A DNA stretch of 12,188 nt, taken from the NCBI GenBank assembly GCA_002503205.1, contig DARE01000007.1, positions 1-12,188 of the forward strand, read 5' to 3'. The notes below the pieces were generated by a model. The model saw only the letters and a list, made by a program, of their open reading frames with translations, was not told where the DNA came from and ran no database searches. Below are positions 1 through 6,543 of the stretch, in pieces. The first letter of the stretch is position 1. Every line of letters begins with the position of its first letter. A program made the position numbers and the translations under genes. The stretch is from Thermoplasmatales archaeon UBA447. GTDB taxonomy: Archaea > Thermoplasmatota > Thermoplasmata > Thermoplasmatales > Thermoplasmataceae.

Positions 1-235
1 AATACTTTGATGCCGGAGGCAATAAATTAGGGCTTTGCAAGCAGGAGGCCTCGGGTTCAAATCCCGACCGGTCCATTGTGAATTTTTGCTGCCTGGCATT
101 CAAAATGAATGATGGATTTTTACTCCAGACTTTCAGGCAGGAGGTAATGAAGGCTGAAAGATTAAGGCCATAGGCTCTGGCACTGTCCAGAAGCTCACTA
201 TCGATGAATAAATTCACTCTCTTTTTTTGTGTCAT
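1..235 (-). CDS. RHH-domain protein running through the tRNA att core (partial; possible integrase N-terminus)
   Basis: This frame is open from ATG at 235 to the window edge, 78 codons with no stop. Residues 1-37 form a ribbon-helix-helix DNA-binding domain: a basic beta strand (KKRVNLFID), then two helices joined at a GLN turn (LLDSARAYGLNLSAF), as in CopG/Arc-type archaeal repressors. From residue 54 (ATG at 76) the frame reads MDRSGFEPEASCLQS, the antisense translation of the tRNA core. Archaeal SSV-type integrases often begin with such tRNA-derived peptides, so the part beyond the window could be an integrase, either fused to the RHH domain or starting at its own ATG76. A perfect 13-bp palindrome lies about 27 bases upstream of ATG235 and may be an autoregulatory operator. 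The RHH call is firm; the integrase link is inference. Confidence 0.65.
   Translation of the reverse strand, partial: MTQKKRVNLFIDSELLDSARAYGLNLSAFITSCLKVWSKNPSFILNARQQKFTMDRSGFEPEASCLQSPNLLPPASKY
32..75 (+). other. tRNA-Ala(UGC) 3' fragment, probable att core
   Basis: This is the 3' part of a tRNA gene. It covers the anticodon loop TTTGCAA (34-40, anticodon TGC), the 3' anticodon strand GCAGG (41-45), the variable loop (46-50), the T arm TCGGG-TTCAAAT-CCCGA (51-67), the acceptor strand CCGGTCC (68-74) and discriminator A75. The acceptor T72 corresponds to U70 of the G3:U70 pair that marks alanine tRNAs. Upstream, only GC (32-33) can pair with GCAGG; an intact gene would need CCTGC, and there is no D arm or 5' acceptor strand. 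No CCA is encoded. A tRNA gene cut at the anticodon stem and complete to its 3' end is the usual attachment core of archaeal tyrosine-integrase elements. A tRNA whose 5' half lies beyond the window is less likely, because the upstream bases do not fit an anticodon stem. Confidence 0.8.
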
Positions 236-261
236 TATGCACATAGATACACACCGAAATA

Positions 262-274
262 CATGAAATTCATG
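262..274. promoter_or_regulatory. 13-bp palindromic operator candidate
   Basis: CATGAA-A-TTCATG is a perfect inverted repeat with a one-base centre. It lies 27 bases upstream of the minus-strand RHH start at 235, where the basal promoter would be expected. RHH dimers commonly bind short palindromes over their own promoters, so autorepression is a reasonable inference. Confidence 0.4.
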
Positions 275-421
275 GTTTTATGTCCACAATGAAATTTTAA
301 TTTATGAAAAATGTGTGTTACTAGATATTAGACATATAATAACGAATAAATAGGAATTTGTAAAATTTGTAGAATCGGGTTTTATGTGATTCTACACTTC
401 TGAAGCCAGTAAAATAGCGGA

Positions 422-448
422 ATGTAGAACATGTAGAACATGTAGAAC
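422..448 (+). repeat. Three perfect tandem 9-bp iterons (ATGTAGAAC)
   Basis: ATGTAGAAC is repeated exactly three times head to tail (422-430, 431-439, 440-448). Part of the array recurs inverted at 641-658. Tandem sites spaced close to one helical turn suit cooperative binding by a replication initiator or an RHH protein. Confidence 0.7.
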
Positions 449-494
449 GATTCTGCATGCATACCTCCCTTGTCATGAGGATCGTGCTACCATG

Positions 495-511
495 ATAATG
501 ATTAACATTAT
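495..511. repeat. AT-rich palindrome at the centre of the repeat region
   Basis: ATAATG-ATTAA-CATTAT is a perfect 6-bp inverted repeat around a 5-base AT centre, flanked by CATG at 491-494 and 517-520. It lies roughly midway between the outer arms of the repeat region and could be the unwinding segment of an origin. Confidence 0.4.
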
Positions 512-743
512 TTTACCATGTTAATTGCTGTCATTGTAACTGGTTCACATGAAGTATACACATGTAGTTCTACAAACTTTACAAATTCTACATGACTGGA
601 AAACACTGGATTTCTATAACATATATTCTGATTCTACAAACTCTACATGTTCTACATTACTAGAAAAAACCGGCTTCAGAATTAATTCATTTCAACATGA
701 CATCTTGGTCAATAGAGATTAAATTTGGCAACCAAATCCAGAA

Positions 744-774
744 AATGCTTATTTTTATTCTAAAACAAAGCATT
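744..774. terminator. Weak hairpin downstream of the minus-strand gene
   Basis: AATGCTT (744-750) pairs perfectly with AAGCATT (768-774) across an A/T-rich loop, 37 bases beyond the stop codon of the minus-strand gene at 811. On the minus strand the loop carries a T-rich run (TTTTAG). It may end that transcript, but the stem is short. Confidence 0.25.
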
Positions 775-810
775 AGTGCTAGTCTATCCAGTCAAGTTTT
801 GAATGGTCTT

Positions 811-2100
811 TTATCTTTGGATGCAATCGAGTATGGAAGCGAATTCAATAACCTCTAAAAGGAATTCTGAAGGCTCATAATAGCTGTTTTGAAAAAGGGA
901 CTCTACCATCTGTTTAAACAGGTCAATTAATTCCACCTTTTTAGAAGTATCAATTTGTTTTTTGTCCAACATGTCCTCAAAAAGTCCTGGAATCATTAAT
1001 CCAAGTATCTTCCAAGTTTCAAATGTATTGCTAACATTCAAAGTTATATCCGGGACGGAAAAAGGGAGCATTAGTAATTCTACCTTCGCCAAGATTCTGA
1101 AGATTGTATAAAAAACTCCAGTAGAGATGTTATTCATCCTAGCCATTACTGATTCTGGGGAGAGCGTCCCAGATATCAATCCTACCTCTTCTTTGTAGAC
1201 GTCTGAAGGGAGTTTTTCCATACTTATTTCCTCATCCTTAGACTCAGCGGAAAACACAAAATCATAGTCAGCAATATATTCTTCAATCCAGTACCCAAAT
1301 GGAAATTTGTCTTGTTTGTTGTAATAATGCAGTTTAATGAGATTTCTAAGTTCCGGTTTTCCTATAAGTTCCCCGTCTATATTTTCAGCAAATTCTTTTT
1401 TGAAAGGTTCTAACCCTAAAGTTCTATGTATCATGAATATCAAAAGATTTGTGGCCAGCAATGTAAAGAAGTGTATATGACTAAATTGATTCTTTCCCTC
1501 TGGGAGGCTTATTCTTCTGTCCATTACTTTCCTTTTCGTAATATAAAGCAAAGATAGTATTTCTTGAGTATTATCACTAACGATGGATTGAAGTTTTGAC
1601 ATAGCTGCCATACTGTTCTCGATTATTTCGTTTAGCTCATTCGTTGAGATCTTGTCTGAAATTCTAAGAACTGAGGATTTTGACTCGATAATCTTTCTCA
1701 AGATGATTTTTCTTATGCTTTTTTTAGTGTAATCGAATTTTAAGTAATAGTCTTGAAATCCTTGAACAATTAAATCTTTCAATAAACTTCTATCATTTTT
1801 TTTGAATTTATGTTGCCCGTTATTGAACCTGGCCTTTAATCCAACCAATTCTGAATTGCTAAGATTAAGTGCAATACTCTTGAATAAACCATCATTTAAT
1901 TCTGAATCGGTTTCCTTAATCTCTGGATAATCGAACTTATCCTCTGGAAGTTGAAATATAACGCTTTTGACAAGCTCGCCGATAGAGATTGGCGCACCTC
2001 CAAAACTCTCAGATATTGCAGAGGATCCCATGCTTAGATATGTTATATTTTCTACAATTTCCCTTCCTATACTAAGGATTATCCTTCCAGAATTTTTCAT
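811..2100 (-). CDS. Hypothetical protein, 429 aa
   Basis: I do not recognise this protein. It is an uninterrupted 429-codon frame with ATG at 2100 and TAA at 811-813. It is mostly alpha-helical and charged. One moderately hydrophobic stretch (about residues 208-226, HFFTLLATNLLIFMIHR) could be a membrane segment or a buried helix. A second apolar patch lies near residues 337-348. There is no signal peptide, P-loop or obvious metal site. It is divergent from the operon at 2233 across 132 bases that hold a TATA-like element 27-36 bases before ATG, which suggests a leaderless transcript. It is clearly more A/T-rich than the operon, consistent with cargo of separate origin. Confidence 0.75.
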   Translation of the reverse strand: MKNSGRIILSIGREIVENITYLSMGSSAISESFGGAPISIGELVKSVIFQLPEDKFDYPEIKETDSELNDGLFKSIALNLSNSELVGLKARFNNGQHKFKKNDRSLLKDLIVQGFQDYYLKFDYTKKSIRKIILRKIIESKSSVLRISDKISTNELNEIIENSMAAMSKLQSIVSDNTQEILSLLYITKRKVMDRRISLPEGKNQFSHIHFFTLLATNLLIFMIHRTLGLEPFKKEFAENIDGELIGKPELRNLIKLHYYNKQDKFPFGYWIEEYIADYDFVFSAESKDEEISMEKLPSDVYKEEVGLISGTLSPESVMARMNNISTGVFYTIFRILAKVELLMLPFSVPDITLNVSNTFETWKILGLMIPGLFEDMLDKKQIDTSKKVELIDLFKQMVESLFQNSYYEPSEFLLEVIEFASILDCIQR

Positions 2101-2241
2101 AATTTAAGTATTGTAATAATTACATGTATTAAAAGCAATTTCCTTTGATTGCTCGGGTCCCATGAAGTTCTCAACTTGTTAAAAAATAATAGAACATAAT
2201 AATTTAAATAGCACCGTTTCTTACATGTAATAATGACATGT
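2101..2241. promoter_or_regulatory. Divergent promoter region with repeated ACATGT sites
   Basis: This gap separates two divergent genes. For the plus gene, a TATA-like AATTTAAATA lies near 2201-2210, about 25-30 bases before the start at 2233. For the minus gene, TTTTAATA lies at about 2128-2135. Palindromic ACATGT occurs at 2122-2127, 2223-2228 and 2236-2241. The segments around 2111-2128 and 2221-2238 are similar in inverted orientation. Sites overlapping both start regions suggest shared control by the RHH protein encoded at 2233. Confidence 0.45.
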
Positions 2242-2454
2242 ACGAAACTCATGGTTATCTCTGTCAATTTGGGACCTGAGCAGTTAGTGAAACTGGACAA
2301 TGCAGCTAGATCGTTTGGCATGACTCGTTCTGCTTTTCTAAGGCAAGTGTTAAGATTCTATTTCAACACACTTCCTGAAAATGCGGCTTTTATGGAAAGG
2401 TCCCTAGGAGCGCATGTTCCAGCAGACTTCAAATGTGAGGTCCACAATCAATGA
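2233..2454 (+). CDS. Ribbon-helix-helix (CopG-like) transcriptional regulator
   Basis: This is a 73-residue protein and the first gene of the operon. Residues 7-45 fit the RHH fold: a strand (MVISVNLG), helix A (EQLVKLDNAARSFG), a turn (MTRS) and helix B (AFLRQVLRFYFNTL). The family dimerises and places the paired N-terminal strands in the DNA major groove. ATG at 2233 lies about one promoter length from the TATA-like box, which suggests leaderless translation; the ATG at 2251 (residue 7) is an alternative start giving a typical short RHH protein. The ACATGT palindromes at 2223 and 2236 overlap the start and could be its operator. It may also act as a copy-number regulator for the replication gene downstream. 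Confidence 0.8.
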   Translation: MTCTKLMVISVNLGPEQLVKLDNAARSFGMTRSAFLRQVLRFYFNTLPENAAFMERSLGAHVPADFKCEVHNQ

Positions 2455-2474
2455 AGCTAAAACAAAAGGAAGAA

Positions 2475-2488
2475 GGGCCCAAAGGCCC
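2475..2488 (+). other. GC-rich hairpin between regulator and replication gene
   Basis: GGGCC (2475-2479) pairs with GGCCC (2484-2488) around a CAAA loop, 21 bases after the regulator stop codon. No T-run follows, so it looks more like an RNA processing or attenuating structure than a classical terminator. Confidence 0.35.
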
Positions 2489-2583
2489 ATCTGAGAATGT
2501 TCCGCTTACACTCTGTTCAGTCTCTTTCACCATCTCGGCAAAAGTGGGAAGGAAATCAGGGAGGTTTCCAGGAAGGTTGCTCC

Positions 2584-5226
2584 ATGACTAAATACAATGA
2601 TACTAAAACGGTTAAAAAGGATAACGATAATTCGTTGAAACTTAGTATCGATGAGGTCCTGGAAAAACTTCCTGTAGCCTACAAAGAAGTTTACCAGGAT
2701 AAGGTAGAAATCTCTAATTATAATCAACCCGGGTCATATTTCTATAGACTCAGTGAAGTGGAAATTCTCGAAAAAATCATCGACAAGGCCCTTGAAGCTG
2801 GCTTAGATCCAAAACAAATAAGGGCATTCAGAGAAGGATCGGATATCCACAGGAGCCATTTCCGAGATGGAAATGGACCAAAACATGAATATGAAGAAAG
2901 CGAATCGGGTCCGAAGATTAAAAAACCTTCAGTGGAAATGGTAGATTACGTTCATCCATTGATTGCTGAGTTTATCGAATCATTAAAGGCCCGTGGATGT
3001 ATTCTTGAATTTCTCAACGCTGACAAAACGAGAGCTGTGAATATAGATCCAGAAATGAAGGCAATTTATATTGTCACACTTAGAATTCAAAGCACTCCAA
3101 ATTCTGACACAGAAAATCTGAATGTTTTCAATTCTGACATCATCATCCAGGTCTACCCTGAGAATGTTAGGGTCTATAACCCGTCTTTGCCAGGAAAGGC
3201 AAGAAAAGTTGAATTCGATGTAAAGTCAACCATATCCTCATCAGGGATTCACATAGGCCCTGTAACCGACAAGGATGCAGTTGCTGCACTTGAGCAGCTG
3301 GGACTTGTAATGGACCGCAACGTTGCCCTTGATGTTTTCCGCAAGGCTATGGGAGCATTTATAAAGACAGGGAATGCAAAGGTTCTTGACGGCATAGATG
3401 CACCGGGTTTTTACAGTGACGGTAAAGGAGGCATATACGCTGTAGGTTACCAGGTAAGAGAGGTTGCGCAAGAGGAAATGAAGAGAACTTTAGAGATCCT
3501 TAACAAGATAGCTTTGCTTTTTCCAAAAAGCCTCAGAAGATTTGCAACTGTAGTCAGATGGAGCCTTTCATCTCCATTCTCGTATTACCTCAAGCAGAAC
3601 AAGATCTACCCGCAGCATTTGATGCTTTACGGCATGACTGGAACCTCAAAAACTGCTCTTCTACTCTTAAATCACGGAATCTGGGGCCAGTGGGATCCGG
3701 AAAGCAGTAACCATGGTTTCTTTGTCTCAGGTGGTGAAACTGACACTCCAGCTAGGCTTGGTGAGAGATTGGAACAGGGGACGTTTTCTCTCATTATAGA
3801 TGAAGGTGAGGGACTCTTTCTGAAATCAGATGGCCGTGAGAATGTCCCGGTAATAGGCATCCTTAAGCATGCGCTTCAGAGTCTTATTTCAAGACAGACA
3901 AGTGACCGAGGAAAATTTCAAGCACTGGCTTCAGTGGGTATTGCCACAAACGTGAAACCGCCAAGAGGAGCTGGTCCCATTTTATCCAGAATGGCAACCT
4001 TCGAGTCAACAAGTGCAGAGCAGATTCACCTTAGTACTGGCGACAAGGAGCACTTCCAGAAGCTTCAAAATGAATTTTATCCTCAGCTTGAACCAATAGG
4101 TCAGTATGTGGCATCAAAGATCTTAGAGGACCCATCCAAATTGAGCTCAGATTTTGAGCTAATCGGTGAATCTATGCTGATTGAGATGTACAATTATGCA
4201 GGAATACAGGTGCCAGAATGGGTGAACTTGCGTATGAATCAAACATCTATAGAAAACATCGAAATGGACGTGAAAGAGGATACGAGGGTATTCCTGTACA
4301 AATCTAATCTTGAAGCTTTTTCAAGGAACATCGGAAGGACAGGGGTGCTAAGGACCAGCACAAACGGCAACGATTACCCTGAGTACGACGAGAGAACAAA
4401 TATCTCTGCCAAGGAGAAGATAAAGATTGCGATTCGACAGAGCCTTCTCCCATGGCAATTTTACAAGAATACAAGTGGATTGGAGCTGGTGATTTTAACA
4501 ACCTCCTTTGCCAGGGAAATATCTAAAATTGTTGGGGAAGCCTACAACCTTCAGTCTATAGCAGAACTGCTTGGATTTGAAGTTAGGAACTCTGTCAGGG
4601 TTGGAAACACTGTCCAACGTGCAATTGTCTCCAATCTGAGTGACTACCTGGAATTTTTGGCCCCCGAGGAAATAGGATTAGATAATCTTGAAAACGAATC
4701 GAGGATTCGTGAAGACCTCAGGAAAATTAAGTTCTCAGAGGTAACTAAAGAAATACCTCTTAAAAAAGAAGAAAAGAAGAATATGAATGACAACGCTGAA
4801 GAGGAAATAAACGATGAGAAAGACATCATTATAAGGTCCAGTGAATCGACACAATCCAGAGATCCCACTCACGAAAACCTCTTGGATAAGGAAAATTCTG
4901 CAATATTTCAGGGACTTCAGGAAGCATCCATTGGATTAGAGCAAAACAGGGCCAGAAGCATAGGTGAGTCAGCTGAGGAATGTAAACCCCAAATAGAGTC
5001 GCGGTCAGAAAATATCCTTGAACCCGTTTTGAGACTTCTTATTGACTGTACCTACAATTCATCAAAGAAGTACAAGTCAGTTAAGGAGATCTACGATTGT
5101 TCACTGAATCCTAAAATGACTCATTCTAAGATATTCTCTTCTCTGGAGGAGTTGGTAAAACGTGGAGATGTAATAAAAGCTGGGTCTACCTATGCAGCAA
5201 GAATGGTTTTGGAGGGCTGGGTATGA
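2584..5226 (+). CDS. AAA+-like replication ATPase/helicase with C-terminal winged helix
   Basis: The largest gene of the element, 880 residues from ATG 2584. That start has GGAAGG 8-13 bases upstream; the in-frame ATG at 2497 would add 29 residues that do not resemble protein and lacks a near Shine-Dalgarno. Visible motifs: Walker A GMTGTSKT (350-357), Walker B with hydrophobic strand and acidic pair (FSLIIDEGEG, D406 E407), a sensor-1-like N456 (ATNVKP) and a candidate arginine finger R469 (ILSRM). The GxxGTxKT and LSR patterns recall MCM-type AAA+ proteins, but the family is not certain; SF3 or a related plasmid helicase is possible. Residues about 719-790 are a charged linker, and about 810-880 look like a winged helix-turn-helix. 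It probably initiates replication or unwinds DNA at the repeat array at 354-681. The stop overlaps the next start (ATGA). Confidence 0.75.
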   Translation: MTKYNDTKTVKKDNDNSLKLSIDEVLEKLPVAYKEVYQDKVEISNYNQPGSYFYRLSEVEILEKIIDKALEAGLDPKQIRAFREGSDIHRSHFRDGNGPKHEYEESESGPKIKKPSVEMVDYVHPLIAEFIESLKARGCILEFLNADKTRAVNIDPEMKAIYIVTLRIQSTPNSDTENLNVFNSDIIIQVYPENVRVYNPSLPGKARKVEFDVKSTISSSGIHIGPVTDKDAVAALEQLGLVMDRNVALDVFRKAMGAFIKTGNAKVLDGIDAPGFYSDGKGGIYAVGYQVREVAQEEMKRTLEILNKIALLFPKSLRRFATVVRWSLSSPFSYYLKQNKIYPQHLMLYGMTGTSKTALLLLNHGIWGQWDPESSNHGFFVSGGETDTPARLGERLEQGTFSLIIDEGEGLFLKSDGRENVPVIGILKHALQSLISRQTSDRGKFQALASVGIATNVKPPRGAGPILSRMATFESTSAEQIHLSTGDKEHFQKLQNEFYPQLEPIGQYVASKILEDPSKLSSDFELIGESMLIEMYNYAGIQVPEWVNLRMNQTSIENIEMDVKEDTRVFLYKSNLEAFSRNIGRTGVLRTSTNGNDYPEYDERTNISAKEKIKIAIRQSLLPWQFYKNTSGLELVILTTSFAREISKIVGEAYNLQSIAELLGFEVRNSVRVGNTVQRAIVSNLSDYLEFLAPEEIGLDNLENESRIREDLRKIKFSEVTKEIPLKKEEKKNMNDNAEEEINDEKDIIIRSSESTQSRDPTHENLLDKENSAIFQGLQEASIGLEQNRARSIGESAEECKPQIESRSENILEPVLRLLIDCTYNSSKKYKSVKEIYDCSLNPKMTHSKIFSSLEELVKRGDVIKAGSTYAARMVLEGWV

Positions 5227-5576
5227 TAGGAATTCGTGGCCATTGGGTATTCAACAATGAGAAGAATTCTGGATATCTCGATATACCATACCTTGTAGTT
5301 GAGAGAGACAAAAACCATTATTTCAGGAAATTCCAGGGATTCGCCATATCTAAGGGAGTTTACAACTTTGCCAAGGCGTATGGTGTTATGTACTATGAAA
5401 TACACTACGTGCCCAATAATGAGGTCCTGATTTTCAACCTAGCAGATTTCAAGCATGGTCACATAGTCATGTTCTCTGGTGAAGTACAATATGTAATCTC
5501 AATGGAAAATGCTATTTCAAGGTTCAGGACAGGGAAGTTCTCACCGTACCATATTGAATCAAAGGAGGTGACCTGA
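5223..5576 (+). CDS. Hypothetical protein, 117 aa
   Basis: I do not recognise this protein. Its ATG overlaps the stop of the replication ATPase (ATGA), so translation is probably coupled. It is rich in aromatic residues and beta-prone, with alternating strands (residues 17-27, 64-80, 88-101). There is no signal peptide, membrane span or cysteine cluster. The alpha/beta pattern with YYEIHYVP followed by LIFNLADF would suit a small nuclease-like or DNA-binding accessory fold, but no catalytic motif is clear. Its coupling to the ATPase suggests a replication accessory role. Confidence 0.7.
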   Translation: MIGIRGHWVFNNEKNSGYLDIPYLVVERDKNHYFRKFQGFAISKGVYNFAKAYGVMYYEIHYVPNNEVLIFNLADFKHGHIVMFSGEVQYVISMENAISRFRTGKFSPYHIESKEVT

Positions 5577-5577
5577 G

Positions 5578-5775
5578 ATGGAAGTCACATTAGGCCCCAT
5601 ATTGTATGAAGAGGGTTTCAGGGAAGGTATCCAAACGGCATTGAGCGTTATCGAGACACGTGGATATGACAGGGCACTCAAGACCCTGAGAAAAATACTT
5701 GAGAATTCACAGTCAAGGCCTCCAAGATCTTCACAGGAATCAGGAGGCCATGACACCACCGAAAAACGGAGGTAA
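5578..5775 (+). CDS. Small hypothetical protein, 65 aa
   Basis: The start is supported by a very strong ribosome-binding site (AAGGAGGTGA) about 8 bases before ATG 5578. The first 45 residues predict as helical (GFREGIQTALSVIETRGYDRALKTLRKILENS); the last 20 are polar and probably disordered. Function is unknown. Its size, helical part and place in the operon would suit a small DNA- or protein-binding adaptor. Confidence 0.65.
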   Translation: MEVTLGPILYEEGFREGIQTALSVIETRGYDRALKTLRKILENSQSRPPRSSQESGGHDTTEKRR

Positions 5776-5781
5776 AACGAC

Positions 5782-5946
5782 ATGTGTAGGAAGCACATAA
5801 TAGGATCTAATTGGAGAAATGGCCTTGTCTCCAATGGGATAAAAGAAAAGGCTAATGGACAGCTACAGAGCATCAGGAAATGTACCCTGATTTCAAACAC
5901 AGGAAAGATAGCGGGGAGGTCTCCAGAATGGTTATTGAAATTCTGA
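5782..5946 (+). CDS. Small hypothetical protein, 54 aa
   Basis: This small frame starts at ATG 5782 with GGAGGT (5769-5774) about 7 bases upstream, overlapping the previous gene's stop, and ends at TGA 5944-5946. The product is basic (KEKANGQLQSIRK) with two cysteines and no recognised motif. It bridges an otherwise unexplained 150-base gap in a tightly packed operon and overlaps the next gene's start by 19 bases. The well-placed ribosome-binding site is the main evidence; it could also be a translated leader that couples the next gene. Confidence 0.5.
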   Translation: MCRKHIIGSNWRNGLVSNGIKEKANGQLQSIRKCTLISNTGKIAGRSPEWLLKF

Positions 5947-6302
5947 ACAGTTATCAAAGTCCCATGGCATCAGTTCAGGAATTGAAAGCTAAGATGGCCA
6001 CATTAAGGAAAGACTGGTCACGGGTGGAAGTAATGATGAACGAGACATTGTACAGCCCCTTTAATGTACTGATTGAGCAGGTAAAGCGTGAGATAAGAAT
6101 CTGTGGGTTTATTTTAGACGAGGAACCCAACTCTAATTCAATCGCAACAATCGGTGATTCAAAGGTAGACATGTGTATATTCTACTGTTCCCCTGGAGTA
6201 CTTGTTGTTACGCACTTCAACAACGAGGAAATAACCTTCAGTGACGGATACACGGATGTCAAAACTACCCTTGCAGGAATTCAGGTGATGGAACTTGATT
6301 GA
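5928..6302 (+). CDS. Hypothetical protein, 124 aa
   Basis: The start at ATG 5928 is chosen because GGGAGGT lies at 5914-5920; an upstream in-frame ATG at 5880 (140 residues) has no ribosome-binding site and would overlap the preceding small gene by 67 bases. The first half is helical (residues 1-60, QELKAKMATLRKDWSRVEVMM), the second half beta-rich with CIFYCSPGVLVVTHF near residues 84-98. I do not recognise the family. The C-terminal end overlaps the start of the Sm-like gene by 8 bases, so the two are probably co-translated. Confidence 0.7.
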   Translation: MVIEILNSYQSPMASVQELKAKMATLRKDWSRVEVMMNETLYSPFNVLIEQVKREIRICGFILDEEPNSNSIATIGDSKVDMCIFYCSPGVLVVTHFNNEEITFSDGYTDVKTTLAGIQVMELD

Positions 6303-6543
6303 AAAAATGCCAGTTAGCAATAACCGCTTTGGAAATGATAGGTCAAACGAAAAACGCTATTCAGTTCCGGATTGCTTTTCCAGGAAATATATAGGGGAAT
6401 TGATAACCGTTACCCTGGTGAATGGCAGAACAGAATCCGGAATACTCAGGGATGTTGGGATGTTCGACATAAAGCTTGAACTTCAAACCAAGAGAGAGCT
6501 CATAGTCTTCAAGCATAGTATAATCACAGTGAGCGTGATGTAA
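6295..6543 (+). CDS. Hfq/Sm-like RNA-binding protein
   Basis: This 82-residue protein ends in a clear Sm fold. The Sm1 motif is VTLVNGRTESGILRDVGMFD (residues 39-58): strands around the NG turn, the conserved G, then a D/F region. The Sm2 motif is VFKHSIITV (71-79), which matches bacterial Hfq's hallmark YKHAISTV, including the K-H pair (73-74) used in proximal RNA binding, rather than the RG motif of archaeal/eukaryal Lsm proteins. Hfq proteins form hexameric rings that bind U- and A-rich RNA and pair small RNAs with mRNAs. The start is TTG 6295 with AGGTGA 7 bases upstream; ATG 6307 is an alternative. The N-terminal 30 residues are polar. Hfq is uncommon in archaea, which makes its place in a mobile-element operon notable. 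Confidence 0.8.
   Translation: MIEKMPVSNNRFGNDRSNEKRYSVPDCFSRKYIGELITVTLVNGRTESGILRDVGMFDIKLELQTKRELIVFKHSIITVSVM

Larger units (their letters stand above)
354..681. repeat. Interleaved inverted-repeat/iteron region, candidate replication origin
   Basis: TGTAGA occurs four times on the plus strand (368, 423, 432, 441) and six times as TCTACA (391, 569, 587, 633, 642, 651) within about 290 bases. Two long inverted-repeat pairs are interleaved. Pair 1 is 354-374 with 568-588 (20 of 21 pair). Pair 2 is 398-407 with 672-681 (10 of 10) plus 421-438 with 641-658 (17 of 18), separated by exactly 13 bases on both sides. A local hairpin pairs 368-376 with 388-396 (9 of 9). An AT-rich palindrome sits near the centre. 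The whole of 236-810 lacks a convincing gene. Arrays like this are typical of plasmid origins or partition centromeres. A regulatory binding array is the alternative. Confidence 0.65.

Noticed and set aside
1..75. A complete tRNA gene at the window start
   Set aside because: The 5' acceptor strand, D arm and the 5' anticodon strand are missing; upstream bases do not pair with GCAGG beyond two positions.
354..681. CRISPR array
   Set aside because: Repeats are short, inverted and irregularly spaced, with no constant spacers and no cas genes.
2497..2583. Longer N-terminus of the replication ATPase from ATG 2497
   Set aside because: No close ribosome-binding site, and the extra 29 residues look non-coding; ATG 2584 has GGAAGG at good spacing.
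5559..5957. Minus-strand frame of 132 codons
   Set aside because: It lies opposite the small operon genes that carry strong ribosome-binding sites; its translation is Ser/Pro/Cys-rich shadow sequence.
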